64,000 nt of DNA from Adiantum capillus-veneris. Taxonomy: Eukaryota; Streptophyta; Polypodiopsida; Polypodiales; Pteridaceae. Shown here piece by piece: positions 11,193-25,366 of this stretch. The DNA is taken from assembly GCA_014529385.2 (NCBI GenBank), contig CM043969.1, forward strand, positions 24,351,946 to 24,415,945, written 5' to 3'. The notes beneath the pieces were generated by a model that was given only the letters and a program-made list of their open reading frames with translations, was not told the origin of the DNA and searched no databases. Each line of letters begins with the position of its first letter. Within the stretch, counting starts at the first letter, position 1. A program made the position numbers and the translations under genes.

Positions 11193-11533
11193 TGTTAACC
11201 CTCACGGCTCACGGACACCCCATCACCTACGACGGACGTGTATTATGTATTTGGTAGAGTTAGGTACCGGGCTTGTCAGACCAATAGGAAAAGGGTAAGA
11301 GTGATCGCCGATGAGAGGCGCACTCTAACTGGGACATTCAAGGGATTAGTTGGCTAAGCATGGGCGCCCAAGTGTGAATGGGTTGAGCTCATATAAAAGC
11401 CAACTAAACCTAAAATTCACTTATTCTCTCATTTGTGCAATAGAAGAGTGCTCTTGCTCCATCTCCATCTCCATATTCTTCTTCTTCACCTCCTTGTGTG
11501 TGTGTGTGTATGTGTGTGAGAGAGAGAGAGAGA

Positions 11534-11617
<84 letters not shown>

Positions 11618-11855
11618 AATCGAGCATTGCGACGACAGCACGGCGGCGGCAAAGCGGTTGAGCGCAGCGAAGCGGCGGCTCCTTCTTCTTCGCGGCGAGG
11701 AATCCTCCACGAAGCAAGCGTAGAGCGGTGAGTGACACACCATCGCTTTCTTTGAGCTTACTAGTTAAGCTAGTTGTGTGCTTGGAGCTGTCTGTGGCTC
11801 GCACACAGTGTTAGGCAAGTCCCTTGCTTCGACAGTGCGGCAAGGAGCGTACACA
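11193..11855 (+). repeat. 3' LTR of copy A
   Basis: It starts TGTTAACC right after the polypurine tract and ends near GTACACA (end uncertain by a few bases). From about 11260 on it matches both copy B LTRs: CATATAAAAG promoter box at about 11391, a GT/GA microsatellite, the GCGGCGAGGAATCCTCC block and a strong donor-like GGTGAGTG at about 11727. Its first about 70 bases are unrelated to copy B, and it lacks B's 96-bp tandem repeats. Confidence 0.85.
11495..11616 (+). repeat. (GT)n(GA)n microsatellite inside the LTR
   Basis: Alternating blocks of GT and GA units just downstream of the LTR promoter box. The same position carries a GT/GA tract in both copy B LTRs (about 25927-25976 and 35703-35790), with different lengths. 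Confidence 0.95.
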
Positions 11856-14204
11856 TGCTCTATGTAAGGAGTGCAGTGGAATGGAAACCAACAGTGTTGA
11901 ACACCTTTCAATGGAATGCATTGTGGTGGTAAAGGCTCAATAAGTGTGGTGGTGGTGGGTTTTAAATGGATTTCTCCCTTAGAGAAGGAGAGAAAAGAGA
12001 AATAGATCAACATATACCTTGAACTTGGCAATGCCAAGATTATAAACCCCATGTTATGTACATGCATCAATGTATTCATGTTGTACCATATGTGTGATGT
12101 CACTCGAAGGCTCTTAGTGCCTAGATTATGTTCTCAATATATTTGCACATGCATGAGTGTGTTGATGTTTCCCTTAAGTCTCCCCCCATGTAGCGTGTGA
12201 TGTCCCCTTGAGTCTCTTAGTGCATTGATCATGTTCTCAATGTATTTGCACATACATGAGTGTGTTGATGTTGCCCTTAAGTCTCTCCTTGTGCCATATT
12301 GAAATGGTCGGAGGAGCACTACATATGCAAATGCCTAGTTTATTATGAAATTAGAGGTAGATAACATTGTCTCTTCATATATGTTTGGAGCCACTCATAT
12401 GCATCATGGAGTCTCTCAACAAGATATATCTTGGCCTTTGCCTTATGGGGAAGCACAGATACAAGGCATTTTGATAGTTGTGGCAGAGGGAGAAGCCAAA
12501 TTAGTGATGCGTTTAGAGCTATATAGGGATCAACCACTAGAGGGAGAAGTTTGATAGTTGTGTCAGAGGGAGAAGCCAAATTAGTGATGCGTTTAGAGCT
12601 ATATAGGGATCAACCACTAGAGGACGTAACAAATCTAATAAAAACAAAGCCACAAAAGAGATAAGTTGGATAAATGCAGGCTATTACTCTATAGAGTGTT
12701 GAAAAAGAGGGCACAAAGTTACACAAGGGCCAAAATTAGAGGGATCTCAATGATGAAAGCAACCATAGTGAGAGCACTTAAAGGCCATGGAATACAAAGC
12801 TATGCAAGGGCCAACCCCTTGAGAACTCATGATGATAAGAACATCAATAGCAAGAGGAATTGGTAGCCACACATAGGAAGACCCAAATGTCACCATTGAA
12901 CTTGGAGACAAGGGAAGGAGATTTGTATCATATGTTGAGCATTAAACTGAGGAACTTCAGTGAGTCATACCCTTCTCATAGATTGGAGTTATCTCGACCC
13001 ACAATGAAACTCATCTTGAAACCTAACTTCTCAACTGGATGGTGGTGGTATGTTTCAACAATTGAGCATGCTTATACATGTATTACATGCTAGGCTTGGA
13101 ATGCATGGGACATTGGATTGAATTACATAGCATTAGATATGGTGTACATTATTGCTATGTTTTTCTTTACATGACAAAATGATATGGACACCATTGCACA
13201 TTGTGCTAAGATGGCATCCTCAAACATTAAGAAAATACTTCTCTTTTTCGTGCGTCCGCATGTGTGTGTATAGACAACATCGAGGCAACATAAACATCAA
13301 CGATTCAAAATAACTCTCAAAAACAAAATTTTGTTGTTTTTTAACACTACAATCTTCCTCAAAAGCCATGTTTTTAAGGGTGTTTGAGCTTTTCAGTTCT
13401 ACTCTCATCATGTGAATCCAACCTCTGCATGCTTTTGTGGGACTTTGCTTTCTTTTAAGCTTGACATCCCTGATCTTTTTGCCCAACAATAGGTGGACGG
13501 CCCCCAAAGGGAAGCTTTGTCCACCCCCAATGTAAAGGTAACCTTTACCCAATATAACAAACAACCTCACCCAATAGAGAGACAAAAAAGTGGAGGTATA
13601 ACGGTTACATCAGTTGAATTAAAATGATGCTATTGGTCATCCCTTCATTTCAATCCTTGTTGGCCCCCTTTTTTGTTACACATATTTGATAAATCATATT
13701 ATATCTTTTAGTACACACATTTGTCAAATAAAAAATTTATATCCTCTTAAACCCCTCAACATTGCGGATCTCACAAGCTTTTCATCGCTGAAAATTGAGC
13801 TTGGAGGAGAAAGCTACAACTGCCTCTTCGTAGGTGGTCCACAACTGGCCCCTTTACCCTATAGGAAACTCACACTTTACTCATAAGATAAGACAAGACA
13901 TTTGACATTGTGACTTAAGTAGGTCTGAACACATTTCTTATTAATAGGAATCACTAGGAGATTCTCTGTGAAAGAAATGGGTCAAGGTGAAAGTGGAAGG
14001 GAAGTCCAACGGGCCTAAAATGGGGCTTTATTAGAAGAGGGATGATTTTTTCCTTGTTTTTGTGGAGGGTTGCGGATGTGTAGGGAATGACACAAGAGCT
14101 GGGAGGGAGTGCACGAGCCGCAATCGGCAAGGGTAGGGTCGAAGGTGCCAAGGAGGGGTTGGATCGTAGAAGAGGTGAGGAGACCAGGAGCGAAGCCCGC
14201 CTTG

Positions 14205-14206
<2 letters not shown>
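11856..14206. other. intergenic, no gene recognised; short tandem duplications
   Basis: No convincing coding region. There is a roughly 103-bp repeat from about 12030 to 12300 (TTCTCAAT...TTTGCACAT...CATGAGTGTG twice, with a third weak copy upstream), and an 80-bp tandem duplication starting at 12473 and 12553 (GATAGTTGTG[GT]CAGAGGGAG). Confidence 0.7.
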
Positions 14207-14256
<50 letters not shown>

Positions 14257-14429
14257 GTTGTGGAGGTGATGGTATTGAGCAGAGTAGTAGGATAGGAGGG
14301 TCTGTGCGATAAGAGGTGGGTGGGAGAATGTGGTGATGAGCATTATGTGTGTCAAAACCTGTGGTGTGAGCAATTGAATCGAGGGAGGGCAACGTCCGTC
14401 GTTGAGACAAGCTTGTTTGAAATGCAGTA

Positions 14430-14477
<48 letters not shown>
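14207..14477. repeat. two (CT)n microsatellites
   Basis: Uninterrupted CT tracts at about 14207-14253 and 14432-14477, separated by about 180 bases of unique sequence. Confidence 0.95.
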
Positions 14478-14481
<4 letters not shown>

Positions 14482-14666
14482 CGGTTTCCTTTCATCTGTG
14501 TTGCGCATTAAAAAGAGCTCATGCAACATGCTCTCTTTTGGCCATAAGTTGTCTAAGTGCCTATTGGCCAAGGGACTACAGAGTATTGGCACAACACATA
14601 ATCAAAAGTTATGAGATTATCAATATTTTCTTATGAGATTCAAGTCTTTAAGGCAATGCTCATGAA

Positions 14667-15395
14667 CTAAGCCTTGAAAATGTAGCTAAGCATAAAATTG
14701 GCATAGTTGCAAACAAAAGGTGAAGTTACAACTAGACTTGCATGTAAGCATGCACTAGGCTTAGTTATTCAGAGGGAACTAATAATTAAGCCTTACGAGA
14801 GAATGGTTTCACCGTTTTGTGTTCCTGCGAATAGACCTGAACATAGTTGCTTATGAGCTAAGCATAAAAATAGCATAGTTGCAAACAAAAAAGGCAAAGT
14901 TACAACTAGGCTTGTATGTAAGCATGCACTAGGCTTAGTTATTCATAGGGAACTAATAATTAAGCCTTACGAGAGAATGGTCTCACCGTTTTGTCTTCCT
15001 ACAAATAGACCTGAACGTAGTTGCTTATGAGCTAAGCATAAAAATAGCATAGCTGCAAACAAAAAAGGCAAAGTTACAACTAGACTTGCACGTAAGCATG
15101 CACTAGGCTTAGTTATTCACAGGGAACTAATAATTAAGCCTTACGAGAGAATGGTCTCACCGTTTTGTGTTCCTACGAATAGACCTTAACATAGTTGCTT
15201 ATGAGCTAAGCATAAAAATAGACCTGAACATAGTTGCTTATGAGCTAAGCATAAAAATAGCATAGTTGCAAATAAAAGGCAAAGTTACACCTAGACTTGT
15301 ATGTAAGCATGCACTAGGCTTAGTTATTCACAAGAAACTAATAAAACTAATAATTAAGCCTTAAGCGAGCATGCTCTCACCATTTTGTGTTCCTA
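14667..15395. repeat. minisatellite, four units of about 173 bp
   Basis: The anchor GCTAAGCATAAAA recurs at 14685, 14857, 15031 and 15205 (spacing 172-174), with a further 39-bp partial duplication at 15244. Units contain GTAAGCATGCACTAGGCTTA and GAGAGAATGGT[CT]TCACCG and are highly similar. No coding potential. Confidence 0.9.
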
Positions 15396-16483
15396 TGAGT
15401 AGAGTACAAGCTATTTTCCATTTTTTTTCCATTTTTTCTTGTTGATCCTCTTCCAACAACTAAGATGGATCGATGTTCTTCTTCATCTAATGCTTTCTTT
15501 GTTGACCCCAATGGTACTTCAATGTGAGCACACACTTGTACCTCTCTCTCTAATCATAGAATGAATCTACCTTTGTCTTTGTCTGTCTTTGTCTTTGCCT
15601 TCTTTTGATACCCTTGTACGTTAGTTAGACATGTTCTTCCTTTTTCAGATAGTTTCCACATGGCCACCTTGCACCTAGTCAAGTCTACATTGGCCATGTT
15701 GTTGCATGTTGCTTTTGAAAAGGTTTCAGGAAGGATCTATCTTTTCTTTTTGCCATCCAACAAGATAGATACGACCACAATCCTATCCAATTCACCCTGA
15801 ACTCCAGCCAATGAAGCACATTCACTAAACTCTCTCCCTCTCTCTCTCTCTCTCTCTCAACCTCGTTTGTTGTCAACCTTTGATGGCCTCAATTATTTGG
15901 TATTTGGTGACAACTTTGTTATTGAAATCTTTCCCGTCCTCTATTGTCTTGACTTATGCTTCTATATCATTTTTGGCCTCTAAAGGCCTTAGTATCCATA
16001 TGGATTAAGGTCATCCAATTTTTGGTGTTTTATAAGTGTCTTTCAAAAGGCCTTGAGAAGAGCATTGAAGAGAAAGCCTTTCATAAGATCTTTCCCAATG
16101 CTACATTTATTTTATTTTGGAAAGGATGTGACAAATGATTTGAAGTTTGAACATAATAATTTTTTTTAAACTTTTGATTTATTTAAAACCACAAATCATT
16201 TTAAACTCAAGAATAGGGCTTGTCAAAAGCATTTATCCTAACCAAAGAAATTAAGGGCCTTGCCGGTTATTAAGTTATTGAATTTGTCGATTTTTAAATT
16301 ATAAATTATAAATTATTTACAGGTGTTTATCAAGACCATCTCATAATCTAGCTAGGATTTTGCAAATTTAACCGGTTAAAAATGCACTAAATCCCGTTTT
16401 TTTTCAAACATCACTGAAGAAGTGAACTAAATTTCACAAGTTTACATTAAGAACTAAATAAAAGGTTTCTTTTGAACAATACC

Positions 16484-16531
<48 letters not shown>

Positions 16532-18142
16532 TGGAGATCATTATGAATAGATTTTTAACTCTCATGGCCCCTCAATAGTCACCTTTTTGGCTTTTGAATG
16601 CCCTGTGAATACTTCACCTTGTTTTACACTATCAAGCTGAAATAATTGTGGAGCCAAACTTTTTATAACTTACTTCTAGAGAGAGTTGTACTTGCCCTCT
16701 ACATATATTGGAGTTTTGAAATACAGACCATGCACGACTAAAGAGGACTGTATTATAAACAGAATCTCAAATCCTTCCGAATGTTCAAACCCCCACCACC
16801 GAAGGCGAGTTGCATCCAGATCCCTATATCTCTCTCTATCTATTTATCTTTGTGTGTGGGTGTGTGTAAGCACTCCGAGTTGAGTGCAATGATATACAAA
16901 CAAACACACACACACACATATGAGTGTGAATTAAATTTATTTATTCATGTTTATCTAAGGTTTGCCTCATGGCTTAGTCCAATGATCTACACTTGCTATC
17001 AAGCGTTTTAGCACGTTCCTTTCTGGGTGAATACAATGCATCCACTCACCATCGTGAGTATGGCAAAAAATTTAAAAAAAAACCTAAGCTTTATCCCTAT
17101 AAATCTTTTTTTCCTCCCAAACTCACAATAGTGAGTGTATATATATTATCCCTATAAATCTTAAGCATTGGGAGGTTCAACAAAGAATACTTTGCCATTG
17201 GGTAAATCCTTGCATTTTTGCACCAGCTACTATGTGCTCCCAAAAGTTGTGCTTGATGGCCCATCATGAAATAAACCCCTTATATAGTTCATTTGTATGT
17301 TTCTTTTTCTTTCTTATGCTCTAAAACCCTTTTTCTTTTTCTCTTTTTCTATAGGTCATTTGTATGTTTCTTTTTCTCTTTTTCTTTCTTTGTATGAAAA
17401 AACAAGGTGTAAAGTTAGAAAGACTTACGTTTGTGTCATCCATACTCTGAAACCCTCTCTATAGAATTGAGAAATAATCTATCAACCATCTCTCGAAGTG
17501 GCTTACATATCCATGAGATCATGCTTACATAAATGCCCCTCTTACCAAAATTGACAAATGATAAAATCACAAAGCTTGCTTCGATAGTGTTCACGGATGC
17601 TCATTGTATCATGCGAAAGACTGCTCGTGTTGCTACCAAAAAAAAATTCACAAAACTTACCATGAAAAAATGGAAACTTCATAACCATCTCATTTTTTAT
17701 AGAGACCTCTGTACAAGCACACAAGAAATTTGCTAAGCTTGGTGTGTGGAAAAACGTAGAGCAAGAGAGTGAGAGGAGGAGGAGAAGAAAAAGAAAACGA
17801 CCCCTCAAATTATAACCCCACTACCTTAAATATGGCTTTGTGAGTGACTTATCTTGTGGTGTGTGACATTCCACCTAGCCAATGACCTTTGTCACAAACA
17901 CCTATCTTTTGAAGTAGTAGTTGTTTCAATGAAATGGTGGACCTTGTAATCCCTTATGAGGAAAAGCATAAGGAAAGTCTTAGATTTGTCTAGTACTACA
18001 TTGCATACTTAAAGTTTGGAGAGCTTCATCTATCTATACTAATAGATAAAGGGGGAGGGAATTTCGGTCCCCCCTTCCCCCCGTCATGCGTCAGCTTCTC
18101 CTTCAATCGACGAGTGTGGCCTATAGCGTCGAGAACACAGTT

Positions 18143-18181
<39 letters not shown>

Positions 18182-18823
18182 GAAGTCGTCGGGTATACCA
18201 GTACTATATATGAAGCAACTTAAATTTTTCAAGCAAGGAGAAGGCATCCACGTGTCACTCCTAGATTCATTTCAAAGAAAACTTTGCAAAATGTTTCATT
18301 TCTTTGATCCTAGGAACCATTTCAGCTTTCAAACTTACAAGTTTAAATAAATGGGATTGATTTTAATTTTTCTTTTAAGGCAAACTTTACTTATCCTTGT
18401 GAAAGCGAATTTTAGGTGGCTCAACTTTGCTTTTCAAAGGCCAATGGCCATAAAAATTAAAAATTTAAGGAACTGTTTGTATGTGCACTAGCAAAATTTT
18501 AGCGGTTTACTTCAAGGCAAACTTGGAATCTAGCTGGATTTTGGAATTTTAGACCATTAAAAATATACTAACGCCCACTTTTATCTAACATGAGACTCGA
18601 ATAGTCTCAAAATGAAAGGATGTGTGTTGGGGGGGGGGGGGGGGGGGGAGGGGGGTCAAAGAGGGCACCAAATCTTTTCTCGCACTCAAAATAATTTAAA
18701 GTAAATAAGGGGCACACTAAAAACTCTTTTGAAAAATTGATGGTATTTATACTAAAACTTGCAGAATTTTGATGGTTTTCTTCAAGGTAAGCTTGGAATC
18801 CTCGGGGGAAGGTCACTATGTGT
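15396..18823. other. intergenic, no gene recognised
   Basis: AT-rich sequence with CT tracts (about 15836-15858, 16490-16528), a GA tract (18147-18177) and a G homopolymer run of about 27 bases broken by one A (18629-18655). Some stretches (about 16250-16420, 18420-18600) resemble the array units that follow. Short open frames here have no family signature. Confidence 0.6.
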
Positions 18824-19277
18824 AAAACCTATATCACGTGTGTTTAAACACTATTTATAAAACCCTTAGCTGTGAATTTCTCACCAATAAAAAGGAGCAT
18901 TTTTTTATTCAATTTGTAAAGTTTTTTTCAAGGATAGATTTTCAACACCCCTTTGTATGTAAAATTGTGAAAAAGGTATATAATAAAATAATCAACAACG
19001 TTGAACCCACGTGATACGTATTTTTTTATTGTAGTGATCCGCTTGAGTTGGAATCTATCTGGGATTTTATAATTTAAGCTGGTTAAAAACATAAAAAACC
19101 TGGTTTTTTGTGAACACTGTTTTTGAATAGCCCCAAAATAGAAGAGGATGATAGACGTAGAAAAGTTGGATGCTTGGTACATCCAAGATTACTCTCCCCA
19201 CCCCGAGGACATGCTTTGCAAAGAGAGGAGGGAAGTACCTTTTGAAAATCTTTTAGATCCTCACATGCAACACTAAC

Positions 19278-19327
<50 letters not shown>

Positions 19328-19827
19328 TCCTGGAAGCATAACAATGCTTGATGAAGGGTGCACTATGTGTAAAACCTATATGACGTGTGTTCAAACACTA
19401 TTTATAAAACCCTTAGCTGTGAATTTCTCACCAATAAAAGGGAGCATTTTTTTATTCAATTTGTAAAGTTTTTTCAAGAATAGTTTTTCAACACCCTTTT
19501 GTATGTAAAATTGTGAAAAAATATATATAATAAAATAATCAACAACGTTGAACCCACGTGATAGGTATTTTTTTATTGTAGTGACCCCCTTGAGTTGGAA
19601 TCTATCTGGGATTTTACAATTTAAGCTGGTTAAAAACATAATAAACCTTGGTTTTTTGTGAACACTGTTTTTTAATAGCCCCAAAATAGGAGGGGATGAT
19701 AGACGTATAAAAGTTGGATGCTTGGTACATCCAAGATTACTCTCCCCACCCCGGGGACATGCTTTGAAAAAAGAGGAGGGAAGTACCTGTTGAAAATCTT
19801 TTAGATCCTCACGTGCAACACTAACAT

Positions 19828-19859
<32 letters not shown>

Positions 19860-20361
19860 GGAGCCCTGGACGCATAACACTGCTTGATGAAGGGTGCACT
19901 GTATGTAAAACCTATATCACGTGTGTTCAACCACTATTTATAAAATCCTTAGCTATGAATTTCTCACCAATAAAAGGGAGCATTTTTTAATTCGATTTGT
20001 AAATTTTTCTTCAAGAATAGTTTTTCAACACCCTTTTGTATGTAAAATTGTAAAAAAAGTATATAATAAACTAATCAACAACATTGAACCCACGTGATAG
20101 GTATTTTTTTATTGTAGTGACCCCCTGGAGTTGGAATCTATCTGGGATTTTACAATTTAAGCTGGTTAAAAACATAATAAACCTTGGTTTTCTGTGAGTA
20201 CTGTTTTTTAATAGCCCCAAAATAGAAGGGGATGATAGACGTAGAAAAGTTGGATGCTTGGTACATCCAAGATTACTCTCCCCACCTTGACGACATGCTT
20301 TGCAAAGAGACAAAGGAAGTACCTGTTGAAAATCTTTTAGATCCTCACTTGCAACACTAAC

Positions 20362-20417
<56 letters not shown>

Positions 20418-20914
20418 CCCTGGAAGCTTAACACTGCTTGATGAAGGGTGCACTGTGTGTAAAACCTATATCACGTGTGTTCAAACACTATTTATAAACC
20501 CCTTTGCTGTGAATTTCTCACCAATAAAAGGGAGCATTTTTCTATTCAATTTGTGAAGTTTTTTTCAAGAATAGTTTTTCAATACCCTTTTGTATATAAA
20601 ATTGTGAAAATGTATATAATAAAATAATCCACAACGTTGAACCCACGTGATAGGTTTTTTTTTAGTGTAGTGACCCCCTTCAATTGGATTGTATCTGGGA
20701 TTTTACAATTCAAGGTGGTTAAAAACATAATAAACCTTGGTTCTTTGTGAACACTGATTTTGAATAGCCCCAAAATAGAAGGGGATGATAGACGTAGAAA
20801 AGTTGGATGCTTGGTACATCCAAGATTATTCTCTCCACCCCGAGGACATGCTTTGCGAAGAGAGGAGGGAAGTACCTGTTGAAAATCTTTTAGATCCTCA
20901 CGTGCAACACTAAC

Positions 20915-20958
<44 letters not shown>

Positions 20959-20985
20959 CCTTGGAAGCATAACACTGTTTGATGT
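18824..20985. repeat. tandem array, four units of about 540 bp, each carrying a GA tract
   Basis: Units begin AAAACCTATAT[CG]ACGTGTGTT at about 18824, 19371, 19907 and 20461. Each has the same order: CACCAATAAAA, TTGTATGTAAAATTG, CAACGTTGAACCCACGTGAT, GATGATAGACGTA, TGGATGCTTGGTACATCCAA, CTCCCCACC, then a GA tract of 34-52 bases and GAGGAG[CT]CCTGG. Spacing is 525-554. The tract length varies between units while the flanks stay close to identical. Confidence 0.92.
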
Positions 20986-21639
20986 AGGGTGACTCTATTT
21001 TTCCTCTTGAAAGTAATTTCACGTGTGGCTTTAATTTTCCTTTTGAATGCTTTAAAGAAACCCCCCTTTTCTTTCTACACAAATCCACAGAGAGCTCTCA
21101 AATTTGAAGGGTGACTCTATTTTGATGTTTTGTTATTTTAAAAATCTATAGCAATACTCAAAAGGGTTGATTATATTAAAAGCACCACCAATAAATAAGC
21201 CTCATGCCTAGAAATTGCCTTTACCATGAGGAGAAAACACAATTGGCCATACCAATTCACAAGGCTATCTACAAGGAAGCATAACCCATAACCAGGTACA
21301 TATATTGGTGCCATCAGAAGGCCATCTCATCACATTGAGAACATTGTGTCCATATGAACATGGACCATGAACCATACAAAGAAAAAGGAAAAGAAGTCAT
21401 GAGAATAGCACATGCTAAGCTCTCCATGATTCCACACTTTAGGCAATGCTGAGCAAAAACCTTGTGATTGACACCTAAATGCATAGCTATTCTACTAGCC
21501 GCGAGGACGTGCACACTACATGTTACAACTTCACCCAAAGAGGCAAATTCACATGGCCTCGCAGCCAGCGTGACTGGCACCACATGTGCCTCACATGGGA
21601 CAACATAAACATGTGGCATATGAGGTCTCAAATAGGGCT

Positions 21640-22186
21640 TGCCGAAAATATTTTTCCTAATCGAACTAATTTGCTAGGCTTGCCAAAAAAAAATTCGTAC
21701 TTGTTTAGGCCAAAATTTGAGAAATTACCTCTAAAACTTGCAAAACATTTTCAAATTTTTCAAGACTAGCTTGGAAACTAGCCAATATTTTTCAATTTTA
21801 GCTTATTAAAAGTATAGTAACCTTGGTTTTTTGCAAACATTGGAAATACTTAAAGGCATGATAAAAGCTCTTTTGATTTTTAAGTTAAAAATTGAAAATT
21901 TGACAATATTTGCACTAAAACTTGGAAAATTTTGCCGGTTTCCTTGAAGGCAAACTTGGAATATAGCCCAAATTTTGTAAGTTTATCCAGTTACAAATAC
22001 GCTAAACCCCTGTTTTTTATAAACTTGGACCTCAAATAGCCCCAAAATGGAAGGGCATGATGGATGTAGAAGAATTTAAAGCTCAGTACATCCAAAGTCA
22101 CTCTCTTACCACCCTAAGGATAGTATGTGACAAAAGGAGGCGTCCACCTATCAAAAATTTGGTACATCCTCACGTGGGGCACCGAC

Positions 22187-22233
<47 letters not shown>

Positions 22234-23177
22234 CCCAACAACCTGGTAGCCAACCAAAGCAATGACATATTATTTCAAGAAAAAGGGAGTCAAATCTATG
22301 ATAAAAAATGCTTCATCTACTTATATTATTTTTCCTAATTGTAGTAATTTAATAAATAAGAACACAAATAAGACTCTTCTAGATTTTAGGTTAAAATTTG
22401 AAGAGTTGACAATTTTCTTAAAGGCAAGCTTGGAATGTAGCATGGGTCTTTTGGTTTTAGCAGGTTAAAAATACACTAAGCCCTTTTTTTTGTGAACACG
22501 TCTCAAATAGACCCAACATGGAAGGGTATGAGAGGCACTAAAAACTTGGATGTACAGTACATCCTCGGTCTTTTGCCACCTCAAGCACAAGCTATGCACG
22601 AAGAAGAAAGTGGACCCATCAAAAAAATCTATTACACTCTCACATGGGACACTCGCATGAGAGAGAGAGAGAGAGAGAGAGAGTTTTCCCAACAAGTTGT
22701 CAACCCTCCATAAGCAATTACATTTTTATTTTTTTTTAAAGGGAGTCAATTCTAGAATATGAAATGCTTCATTTACTAATAATATTCTTCCTAATTGAAG
22801 TAAGATAATAAATAAGGGCAAAAATAAAACTCTTTCAATTTTTAGGTTAAAATATGAAGAATTGTTGGTAATATTGATACTTGAAGAATTGTCGGTATTT
22901 ACATTAACACTTGCAAAATTTATTGATTTTATTTAAGGCAAGCTTGGAATGTAGCACAGGTTTTATAATTTTAGCCGATTGAAGGTACATTAAACTCTCT
23001 TTCTTTTTGTAAACACAGATTTCCAACATACCCAAACTGGAAGGGCACGAGAGGCACTGAAAAGATGCACGCTCAGTACATCCAAGATCACTCTGTCACG
23101 ACCTCGAGCACAGGATATGCACAAAGAGGAGAGGTCCACCTATCAAAAATTTGTTACACCCTTGCATGAGACACCAA

Positions 23178-23224
<47 letters not shown>

Positions 23225-23235
23225 CCTTGGCAAAC
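21640..23235. repeat. diverged members of the GA-bearing repeat family
   Basis: Three further units end in GA tracts at about 22192-22229, 22660-22682 and 23181-23222. Before each tract they share ATAG[CA]CCCAA[AC]ATGGAAGGG, GTACATCC and a CATGAGAGACACC-like spacer with the neat array to the left. Much older than that array by divergence. Confidence 0.7.
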
Positions 23236-23994
23236 TAGCAGCTTTCTTAAAGAAATTACATACCATACCATTTCAAGGAAAAAGGGAGTTATGCATTTTT
23301 CAATGAGAAATGCTTTATCTAACTATCACTCGCTACATCGGCTTTCACATACTCCATAAAATAAAAGAGTGTCAGTGTTAGAGTTTGTAGACATGTCATC
23401 CCTACGAGGGAAAGATTATGGAAAGCCAAAGGTAAAGTATCCTAATATACATTGATACAGTCTTGATTACAGGTCAAAAGAGGGAGAAACTATTAGGTCA
23501 AAAGAGGGAGAAACTATTGTGCTGGATTGATATGGTTACACTATTGGCTACTGAGGTAGTATTTTTTAGGACTAAAATAAAACAACGGGTGGTTCATTTG
23601 AGGAAAATGAAAGGTGGTATTTGAGAATGCAGCTTTGAATTCATGAGATTAGGTGATGTGAGCAAAATTATATTACCATTAGAATTTGGATATTTAGATA
23701 ATGATTTCAACGACTTGAGAGAGAGAGAGAGGATCTTGCATTTGTGCTACATAAGACATTGCATTTTTGACATAGAACTCCTGAAGATTTATTTCATATA
23801 GAGACATCGATTGCTTGAAGGGTTTTTTATCTTGAAAACTTATTCCACATAAAGAGATCAAGGCCCTGCAACAACTGAGCATATCCTTACTGGAGAAGAT
23901 ACCAACAAAGATCAATTGTCAGAATTGTATTACATATACATTTTTGTAGAGACAATTTGTATGGCATGCTTCCAATTAAAATTCCCAAGTTTGA

Positions 23995-24842
<848 letters not shown>

Positions 24843-25305
24843 GTCACATTTTTGGAGTGATCCACTCTCTCCACTTGTGTGCATACAGACACTTATCCAC
24901 ACCTACAAATGTGTGTGTGTGTGTGTGACCGAATGGCCATGCTTTTCTTGGCCGCAACAACGCGCGGGTCACACACTAGTTTACTTTCATTGCCAACAAA
25001 ACTCTCTCTCTCTCTCTCTCTCCCCCCTCTGGATTTGCTCCCACGAGAGTAAAACTTCTCACACTTACATTCTTCTTCGCCTTTTTTTCTTTCAACTTTT
25101 GCCTTAGGTATAGATCAATATAGCCCTTAATGACAATGCATTGTTTGGGGAGACAGGGGGATGAATTTATGGAGAGTAAATTTAAATGAGTGCCTATAAT
25201 CATATGGGATTTCTGGGCACCCTCCTATTGTATGTGGTTAACTGTAAGTGGGATAGCTGGCATAATGATTAATTATGTGTTGTCTATTTGATTTTACTCC
25301 GGAAG

Positions 25306-25365
25306 GGTTATTATTTGTCAGTGTCTCCTTTTCAACTCCCAAAAGGAGGCGCTGACAAATAATAA
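25306..25365. repeat. short perfect-looking hairpin abutting the copy B 5' LTR
   Basis: Left arm TTATTATTTGTCAG..CTCCTTTT (25308-25332) pairs with the right arm at 25341-25365, with two mismatches and an 8-base loop. Copy B begins two bases further on. Confidence 0.85.
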
Positions 25366-25366
25366 T

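Larger units (their letters stand above)
1..11855 (+). mobile_element. Ty3/gypsy LTR retrotransposon, copy A (5' end outside window)
   Basis: The order is gag, protease-like, RT, RNase H, integrase, long C-terminal tail, accessory ORF, 3' UTR, polypurine tract and 3' LTR. Protein order (RT before integrase) makes it Ty3/gypsy. There is no chromodomain after the integrase, and sister copy B has a tRNA-Asp-type primer site, which together suggest the non-chromovirus Tat/Athila side of plant gypsy elements; this lineage call is inference. The copy is dead: stops at 3308, 4710, 4734, 6220, 6606 and 6933, and frameshifts near 4240, 5940 and 6409. The 5' LTR and about the first 100 gag codons lie left of the window, so no target duplication can be checked. 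Confidence 0.93.

Noticed and set aside
11410-11804. Long open frames made of S-L or H-T repeats
   Set aside because: They are translations of GT/GA microsatellites; the same applies to those at 14015-14614, 18026-18350, 19083-20556, 22057-24452, 35622-35914 and 58271-58549.
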